Position numbers and translations under genes: made by a program. The notes beneath the pieces are model-generated. The model was not told the origin of the DNA, searched no databases, and worked only from the letters and a program-made list of their open reading frames with translations. From positions 42,773-106,772 of the forward strand of contig CAZXFH010000004.1 of assembly GCA_964640055.1 (NCBI GenBank): a stretch of DNA of 64,000 nucleotides. Reading direction: 5' to 3'. Origin of the DNA: CAZXFH01 sp964640055. GTDB taxonomy: Bacteria; Fidelibacterota; UBA2242; JAFGTP01. This document shows, piece by piece, positions 59,087 through 64,000 of this stretch. The first letter of the stretch is position 1. The number at the start of each line of letters is the position of its first letter.

Positions 59087-60478
59087 ATGCAGAAAGTTCA
59101 CAGCAAAATATTAAGCGTAGCCGGGAACGTCATCACGGTCAAGGCCCAAAACGTGGATTATGAGGAATTAGCCGAGGTCAAGACCAGCCGGGGTAAATCC
59201 CTGGCCCAGGTCATCCGGCTGGAAGAAGAGCTGGTCTCCCTGCAGGTCTTTGCCGGCAGCCAGGGCATTGCCACTAATGATGAGGTCCGTTTTCTGGGGC
59301 ACCCCATGCAGGTCACCTTTTCAGAAAATATGCTGGGCCGGATTTTCAATGGCAGCGGTGAACCGCGTGATAAAGGACCACACCTGGCCGAAAATCTGAT
59401 CGAAATCGCCGGCCCATCAGTCAACCCGGCCAAGCGGATTATTCCCCAGAAGATGATCCGGACCAACATTCCCATGATCGATGTCTTTAATTCCCTGGTC
59501 CGGTCCCAGAAGTTGCCGATCTTTTCGGTGTCCGGTGAACCCTACAACGAGCTGTTAGCCCGTATCGCCCTGCAGTCAGAAGTGGACATGATCATTCTGG
59601 GTGGCATCGGTCTTAAATACGATGAATATATGTTTTTCCGCAACCGCCTGGAAGAGGGCGGCGCCCTGAGTCGTTCGATCTTTTTTATGCATACCGCCTC
59701 GGATCCCACCGTGGAAAGCATCATGATTCCGGACCTGTGCCTGGCCGTGGCTGAAAAATTCGCCTTGCAGGACAAGAACGTCCTGGTCCTGTTGACCGAC
59801 ATGACCAATTTCAGCGATGCCCTCAAGGAAATCGCCATTACCATGGAGCAGGTGCCTTCTAACCGCGGCTATCCGGGCGATCTCTACAGCCAGCTGGCGG
59901 CGCGCTATGAAAAGGCGGTTGACTTTGAAGGCACTGGCTCGGTCACCATTTTGGCGGCCACGACTATGCCGGGCGATGACGTTACCCATCCCGTTCCGGA
60001 TAATACCGGCTATATTACTGAAGGGCAGTTCTATCTGAAAAACGGACGCATCGAGCCCTTTGGTTCTTTAAGTCGTCTCAAGCAGCAGGTCAATGACAAA
60101 ACCCGCGACGACCACCGGGCGATTATGGATGGCATGATCCAGCTCTATGCTCAGTATTATGAAACCGAGGAAAAACGGTCCATGGGCTTTCGCATGACCG
60201 ATTGGGACAAAAAACTGCTCAAATACGGCGAGCTGTTCGAATCCCGGATGATGGATCTCTCGGTGAATATTTCACTCGAAGATGCCCTGGACCGGGGCTG
60301 GTCGATCCTGGCCGAATGTTTTAAACCGGAAGAGACCGGGTTGAAGACCGAACTGATCAAAAAACACTGGCCTTCTGATAAGAAAAAAGCGTCACAAAAA
60401 GACACCCCCGCAGAAAAACAAGCCGAAGATACCGAAGAGCCAGATGAAAAGAATTCTGAAAAGAAAACAAAAAAATAA
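59087..60478 (+). CDS. atpB: V-type ATP synthase/ATPase regulatory subunit B
   Basis: 463 residues. GRIFNGSGEPRDKGP, IFSVSGEPYNELLARIA, VLLTDMTNFSDALKEIA, and PSNRGYPGDLYSQLAARYEKA are typical of the non-catalytic B subunit, which lacks a Walker A. The C terminus carries a ~35-residue charged tail (KKKASQKDTPAEKQAEDTEE), echoing the tail of subunit A. Overlaps subunit D by 1 bp. Confidence 0.95.
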   Translation: MQKVHSKILSVAGNVITVKAQNVDYEELAEVKTSRGKSLAQVIRLEEELVSLQVFAGSQGIATNDEVRFLGHPMQVTFSENMLGRIFNGSGEPRDKGPHLAENLIEIAGPSVNPAKRIIPQKMIRTNIPMIDVFNSLVRSQKLPIFSVSGEPYNELLARIALQSEVDMIILGGIGLKYDEYMFFRNRLEEGGALSRSIFFMHTASDPTVESIMIPDLCLAVAEKFALQDKNVLVLLTDMTNFSDALKEIAITMEQVPSNRGYPGDLYSQLAARYEKAVDFEGTGSVTILAATTMPGDDVTHPVPDNTGYITEGQFYLKNGRIEPFGSLSRLKQQVNDKTRDDHRAIMDGMIQLYAQYYETEEKRSMGFRMTDWDKKLLKYGELFESRMMDLSVNISLEDALDRGWSILAECFKPEETGLKTELIKKHWPSDKKKASQKDTPAEKQAEDTEEPDEKNSEKKTKK

Positions 60479-61089
60479 TGGCTAAAGTCCGCCTCACCAA
60501 GAATGAACTCAAAGCCCAGAAAGAGGCGCTGGAACGCTATGAGCGTTATCTGCCCACCCTGGAACTTAAAAAAGCCCAGTTGATCCTGGAAATCCGCAAG
60601 TTGCGCAAAGAGATCGCAGCCCTCAAAAAAGAAAAGGAGCAGGCCCGTCAACAAATTCGCAGTTGGGTGGACCTCTTTGCCGAAGACATTGATATCAGCG
60701 CCTGGATCAGCTTGGATAAGATCGAAACCAAGACCGATAATATTGCCGGTATCGATATCGAGGTGTTTGACAAGGTTATATTCGACGAAAAAGATGTCGA
60801 TTATTTTACCACTCCCCTCTGGGTGGATCAGGGTATTGTGGAAGTCAAAAAACAGATCGTGCGGCAGGTCAAAATCATGCTGCTGGAGCGGCAGATCAAG
60901 CTGCTGGATGATGAATTACGCACCACCATTCAGCGCATTAACCTCTTCGAAAAAGTAAAAATACCGGAGGCCAGAGAGAATATCCGCATCATCCAGATCT
61001 ATCTGGGAGATCAACGCACCGCAGAGGTGGTGCGCGGAAAAATCGCCAAGGATAAAATCCAGAAGAAAAAGGAGCGTGCCCGGGCATGA
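60478..61089 (+). CDS. atpD: V-type ATP synthase/ATPase subunit D (central stalk)
   Basis: 203 residues. Long antiparallel helices at both ends (KNELKAQKEALERYERYLPTLELKKAQL and VKIPEARENIRIIQIYLGDQRTAEVVRGKIAK) are typical of the rotor shaft D subunit. It turns with the c-ring and passes rotation into the A3B3 head. Overlaps subunit I by 4 bp (ATGA). Confidence 0.93.
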   Translation: MAKVRLTKNELKAQKEALERYERYLPTLELKKAQLILEIRKLRKEIAALKKEKEQARQQIRSWVDLFAEDIDISAWISLDKIETKTDNIAGIDIEVFDKVIFDEKDVDYFTTPLWVDQGIVEVKKQIVRQVKIMLLERQIKLLDDELRTTIQRINLFEKVKIPEARENIRIIQIYLGDQRTAEVVRGKIAKDKIQKKKERARA

Positions 61090-62885
61090 TCGTTCCCATG
61101 CAACAACTGACCCTCTTTGTCCGCTCTGCGGAACAGGAAACGGCCTTGCGAAAATTACGCCGGCTGGGAGTTGTGCACCTCAAACCGATCAAGCCCCCCA
61201 TCTCAGCCAGTATCACCGGCCTGGAAAGCCGGCTTAATCAGACCGAGCGGGCCCTTATGATTTTGCAATCCGCCAGTGAAGCAAACCAGTCTTCCCAGAA
61301 GTCAGACCAAAAACCAGCGCAGTTGGTGCCCCGCATTATTGACCAGAACGAAAAACGAAGCCAGTTACAGGAAAAACGGGCCGAAGAAATGGAAACCGTG
61401 CGCTGGTATCAGCAATGGGGCCGGATTTCCCGTCAGGATATCGACTTATTGCGCACCAAAGGGATTTACCTGCGCTTCTATATTGCGGACAAGCAATATC
61501 TGAAAAAAATGCCGGCCGATCAGCTGATCTATGTCGTTAACCAGACCAAAGCCAACCTCTATTTAGTCCTGGTATCCCAATCAGAAGACGCCCGCCTGGA
61601 TTTGAAGGAGACCCGGGTACCGGCCAAATCCTATGCTCAGGTGCAGAGCGACATCAAAGCCTTGCAAGCCGATATTCAGGAGATCACGGCCCAATTAAAA
61701 GCCTGGGCCACTTACCTTGACCTGCTTCAAGATTATCGTGGCCAGCTGCAAAAGGACCTGGAATTCGCCTATGCCAAACATAGCATGGAGCAGGCAGCCG
61801 AGATCAGCTATCTGGAAGGCTTTTGCCCCCGGGACCGTATCAATCAGGTCAAAAAAGCGGCTGATAAAGAGGGCTGGGGCTATGTGATCAGGGAACCGGA
61901 CGATCCCCACAAAGTCCCCACCCTGCTGAGCGATACCCGCTCAAAACGGTTGGTAGATCCCATTTATAAATTCATGGGCACCCTGCCCGGATACGAAGAA
62001 TTTGATATCAGCACCCCCTTCCTGATTTTCTTTGCCATCTTTGTGGCCATGATCGTAGGCGACGCCGGCTATGGCTTGGTTTATCTGGGCCTGACCTTTC
62101 TAGCCCGTAAAAAAATGCCCAAAGCCCCGCAAAGTCCTTTTACCCTGTTTTATATTCTGAGTATCACCACCATTATCTGGGGCATCCTGACCGGCACCTA
62201 TTTCGGGATTGAAAAACTGCAGGAATATAAAATCCTGAATGCTCTGATCGTAGATCAGATCAAAACCTTTTCCGAGGGCAATACCAATTTTCTCATGTTC
62301 CTGACCTTTGCTGTGGGTGGTATCCAGCTCTCCCTGGCCCATTTGTTACGGGCCTGGCATCTGCGCCGGCAGCTCAATGCGCTGGCTGAATTCGGCTGGA
62401 TCCTGATCGTCTTTGCCATGCTGTGTGTCGCCGAACAAATCGTGCTGACCGGACAAATATTACAGGGGGCCGTTGCCGGTAACCAGATTGTCGGGGCGGT
62501 TTTAATCGGGGCGATTGTTGTCCTGGTTTTTCAGAATTATAAAAAAGGACACTTGCTCAAGGGCATGCTGCAGACGATCGGCAATCTGCCCATGGACATT
62601 ATCAGCGCCTTTTCCGATATTGTCTCCTATATTCGTCTGTTTGCAGTCGGACTGGCTACCGTGGTGATCGAGACCAGTTTCAATGAGATGGCCATCGGGA
62701 ATGGGATCAACGGGATCATCCCGGCGATTGTGGCCGTGCTGGTGCTCTTGTTGGGTCACGGCCTGAACCTTATTCTGGCCGTGATGTCGATCGTGGTGCA
62801 TGGTATCCGCCTCAATATGCTCGAATTTTCCAACCACCTGGGCATGACCTGGTCGGGAACACCTTATAAACCCTTTAAAGAATAA
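61086..62885 (+). CDS. atpI: V-type ATP synthase/ATPase subunit I (membrane a-type subunit)
   Basis: 599 residues. The N-terminal ~300 residues are soluble and coiled coil-rich (LESRLNQTERALMILQSASE), then about seven to eight membrane helices. Arg517 in FSDIVSYIRLFAVGLATVVIE is the conserved arginine facing the c-ring carboxylate. Forms the stator part of the ion channel. Shorter than eukaryotic a subunits and of the length seen in spirochaetes and chlamydiae. Confidence 0.93.
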   Translation: MIVPMQQLTLFVRSAEQETALRKLRRLGVVHLKPIKPPISASITGLESRLNQTERALMILQSASEANQSSQKSDQKPAQLVPRIIDQNEKRSQLQEKRAEEMETVRWYQQWGRISRQDIDLLRTKGIYLRFYIADKQYLKKMPADQLIYVVNQTKANLYLVLVSQSEDARLDLKETRVPAKSYAQVQSDIKALQADIQEITAQLKAWATYLDLLQDYRGQLQKDLEFAYAKHSMEQAAEISYLEGFCPRDRINQVKKAADKEGWGYVIREPDDPHKVPTLLSDTRSKRLVDPIYKFMGTLPGYEEFDISTPFLIFFAIFVAMIVGDAGYGLVYLGLTFLARKKMPKAPQSPFTLFYILSITTIIWGILTGTYFGIEKLQEYKILNALIVDQIKTFSEGNTNFLMFLTFAVGGIQLSLAHLLRAWHLRRQLNALAEFGWILIVFAMLCVAEQIVLTGQILQGAVAGNQIVGAVLIGAIVVLVFQNYKKGHLLKGMLQTIGNLPMDIISAFSDIVSYIRLFAVGLATVVIETSFNEMAIGNGINGIIPAIVAVLVLLLGHGLNLILAVMSIVVHGIRLNMLEFSNHLGMTWSGTPYKPFKE

Positions 62886-62928
62886 ACCATATGAAAATCA
62901 TCAATATTTGCCAAAGAGGAGAAAGATT

Positions 62929-63354
62929 ATGTTAGGAGATATGAGTTTATCCCTTTCGATTGCCGCCATTGGGTCGGCGCTGGGAACCGGCGTGGCGGGT
63001 ATGGCCGCAGTGGGCGCCTGGAAAAAGGCCTTTGCCCAGAATAAAGCAGCCCCCTTCATCCTGATCGCTTTTGTGGGTGCACCCCTCACCCAGACTATTT
63101 ACGGCATGATCCTGAGAAATTCGATTCTGTCAGCCGATATGAGCCAAGTTGCGGCCGGCTTTCAGATTTTATTGGGTGCCGTAGCCGGTGTGGCCATGGC
63201 CTTTTCTGCCTTTATGCAGGGCAAAGCCGGCGCCCGTGCCGCCGATGCCTTGGCCGAAACCGGTAAGGGTTTTGGAAATTATATTATGGTTGTCGGTATC
63301 ATCGAAACCGTGGCGCTCTTCGTCATGGTCTTCTGCATGACCGCGTTACCCTAA
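62929..63354 (+). CDS. atpK: V-type ATP synthase/ATPase subunit K (c-ring proteolipid)
   Basis: 141 residues from ATG 62929 (AGAGGAGAAAG upstream); an earlier start at 62908 would add an unlikely basic leader. Four membrane helices in two hairpins; only the second hairpin keeps the ion-binding carboxylate, Glu126 in GIIETVALF. Thr54, Gln55 and Tyr58 (APLTQTIYGMI) and Gln97 (AFMQGKAGA) match, by motif and spacing, the Na+-coordinating side chains described for Enterococcus hirae NtpK. I infer a Na+-specific ring. Last gene of the operon; a terminator follows. Confidence 0.95.
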   Translation: MLGDMSLSLSIAAIGSALGTGVAGMAAVGAWKKAFAQNKAAPFILIAFVGAPLTQTIYGMILRNSILSADMSQVAAGFQILLGAVAGVAMAFSAFMQGKAGARAADALAETGKGFGNYIMVVGIIETVALFVMVFCMTALP

Positions 63355-63382
63355 GGTACCTACCCTAATCGATTATCATGCT

Positions 63383-63421
63383 AATCCTTCCGGGGCGTCC
63401 TGCTCCCGGGAGGATTTTTTT
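63383..63421 (+). terminator. Rho-independent terminator of the V-ATPase operon
   Basis: AATCCTTCCGGG (63383-63394) pairs with CCCGGGAGGATT (63405-63416; one G-T pair) around a 10-nt loop, then TTTTTA. It lies 28 bp after the subunit K stop codon. Confidence 0.8.
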
Positions 63422-63487
63422 AGCTCCTTTCAAGAATTCCGCTTTCCCTGCGGGGAATGTGCGGTACATCCCGCTGGCGAATACCGA

Positions 63488-63503
63488 TAAAAGGGGATGA
63501 GTT
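63488..63503 (+). repeat. Repeat family R1, 3' fragment
   Basis: TAAAAGGGGATGAGTT matches the tail of repeat R1 (copy 2 ends GGGGATGAGTT), and the reversed form of the same piece occurs at 7865-7880. Confidence 0.5.
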
Positions 63504-63798
63504 ATTAAAATTAGCTCCGATTTTTTAACCTGTGAAATGTGACGATTATTACACGGGGTCAACCGGGGGCAAGCTGTGTCTGAAATTCAGACACGGATTT
63601 GTTATGATTAGCTACGGTGGTTTATCTTTTGCATTTTTTCCATCCTTATCCAGAAAAAAAGCATTCATAATAAATCTGCGTTTCTCTGCGTCTGATAATT
63701 AGCCTAGTGACACGTTCCGATTCATTCTGCCAACCACAGAGTAGTTGAACATCCCAATTAGTTTTGCCAGGGTTGGGCCGGAATTCTCTATCAGTTAA

Positions 63799-63951
63799 TT
63801 GGTTTTGGCTTCAGGTTATTGTACCTTAAATAAATTACTCCAGTGTATTTTAGAGCATTTTTCTAATGAAAATGATCTGATTTTTGATCCTTTAGCAGGT
63901 AGTGGTATTTTAGGTATTGTTGCTAATATGCTTAATCGAAAATTTCGGTAG
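63799..63951 (+). pseudogene. Fragment of a DNA (N4/N6) methyltransferase
   Basis: In one frame, 63799-63951 codes for about 50 residues ending at a TAG, including KLLQCILEHFSNENDLIFD followed by PLAGSGILGIVANMLNRKF. The NENDLIFDPLAGSG block and the LNRKF that follows match the SAM-binding motif region of DNA methyltransferases (usually DPFAGSGTT...). There is no start and the frame upstream is broken, and the catalytic D/NPPY motif is not seen nearby. After the TAG the same frame continues CQKFYERMKEDLKTG, compatible with a premature stop. Likely a decayed gene. Confidence 0.5.
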
Positions 63952-64000
63952 TGTCAAAAGTTTTATGAAAGAATGAAAGAGGATCTCAAGACCGGATGAT

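Larger units (their letters stand above)
63355..64000. other. Right-end gene-poor stretch
   Basis: Contains the V-ATPase terminator (63383-63421), a fragment of repeat R1 (63488-63503), a near-perfect palindrome (GTGTCTGAA-A-TTCAGACAC, 63576-63594), a G/C-and-TCT-rich stretch with CTGCGTTTCTCTGCGTCTG, and a DNA-methyltransferase remnant (63799-63951). No complete gene is seen. Confidence 0.6.

Noticed and set aside
63620..63720. Possible tRNA or small RNA in the right-end stretch
   Set aside because: No acceptor/T-arm pattern (GTTCGAATC or similar) and no balanced cloverleaf; only simple palindromes are visible.

Overview
The window looks like the chromosome of a bacterium from the FCB superphylum, outside the well-known Bacteroidetes (a KSB1-, Marinimicrobia- or Calditrichota-like lineage is my best guess). 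The reasons are a secreted protein ending in a T9SS-type-A-like sorting domain (NSPNPFN motif near the C terminus), a DUF4954 protein, an UpxY-type NusG paralogue, a B12-type radical SAM/DUF2344 fusion next to RNase E/G, and a Chlamydia/spirochaete-style V-type ATPase operon. No rRNA, tRNA or CRISPR array was found. Assignment below superphylum level is inference.

Layout. 1-7.9 kb: end of a large secreted FN3-like protein, then rightward housekeeping genes (acyl carrier protein, NDP-forming acyl-CoA synthetase, nagB, DUF4954, phoH). 7.9-18.6 kb: a leftward defence island, hsdM - AlbA_2/ATPase-fold gene - DUF262/DUF1524 gene - hsdS - hsdR. It is bracketed by two 164-bp direct repeats that differ at only two positions, with copies of a second palindromic repeat just outside them. 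18.6-26.8 kb: a leftward TetR - outer-membrane protein - ABC ATPase - four FtsX-type permeases - LolA-like operon. The permease pair has been tandemly duplicated, and a 42-codon relic of a second LolA-like gene appears to remain between the copies. 26.9-29.6 kb: rightward Ste24-like protease, isoprenylcysteine-methyltransferase-like protein and EamA transporter, starting from a shared divergent promoter region with a TetR-like palindrome.

29.6-34.3 kb: a leftward envelope/translation cluster read wecB - gmhB - ddl - UpxY/NusG - cysS. 34.7-39.4 kb: small rightward genes (TPR protein, Ca2+/Na+-type antiporter, nitrilase-family amidase, two unknowns, HD-domain protein, zinc ribbon-PspC). 39.5-45.1 kb: radical SAM/DUF2344 fusion, rng, rplU with a long basic tail, rpmA, and an AhpD-like carboxymuconolactone decarboxylase. 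45.2-48.3 kb: leftward MFS transporter, a 55-residue 2[4Fe-4S] ferredoxin with its own terminator, and a NamZ-type (DUF1343) lipoprotein. 48.4-54.7 kb: TetR plus a complete tripartite RND efflux operon (TolC - lipoprotein adaptor - HAE1-like pump). 54.8-55.5 kb: an unknown lipoprotein. 56.0-63.4 kb: V-type ATPase operon E - DUF2764 - A - B - D - I - K with a strong promoter and terminator. The c-ring subunit carries the side-chain set associated with Na+ binding. The last 650 bp hold repeat remnants and a broken DNA-methyltransferase fragment.

The most interesting parts are the repeat-bounded restriction island with two embedded accessory defence genes, the duplicated LolCDE-like export operon sharing a control region with a Ste24/Ste14-like pair, and the charged C-terminal tails on bL21 and on V-ATPase subunits A and B.
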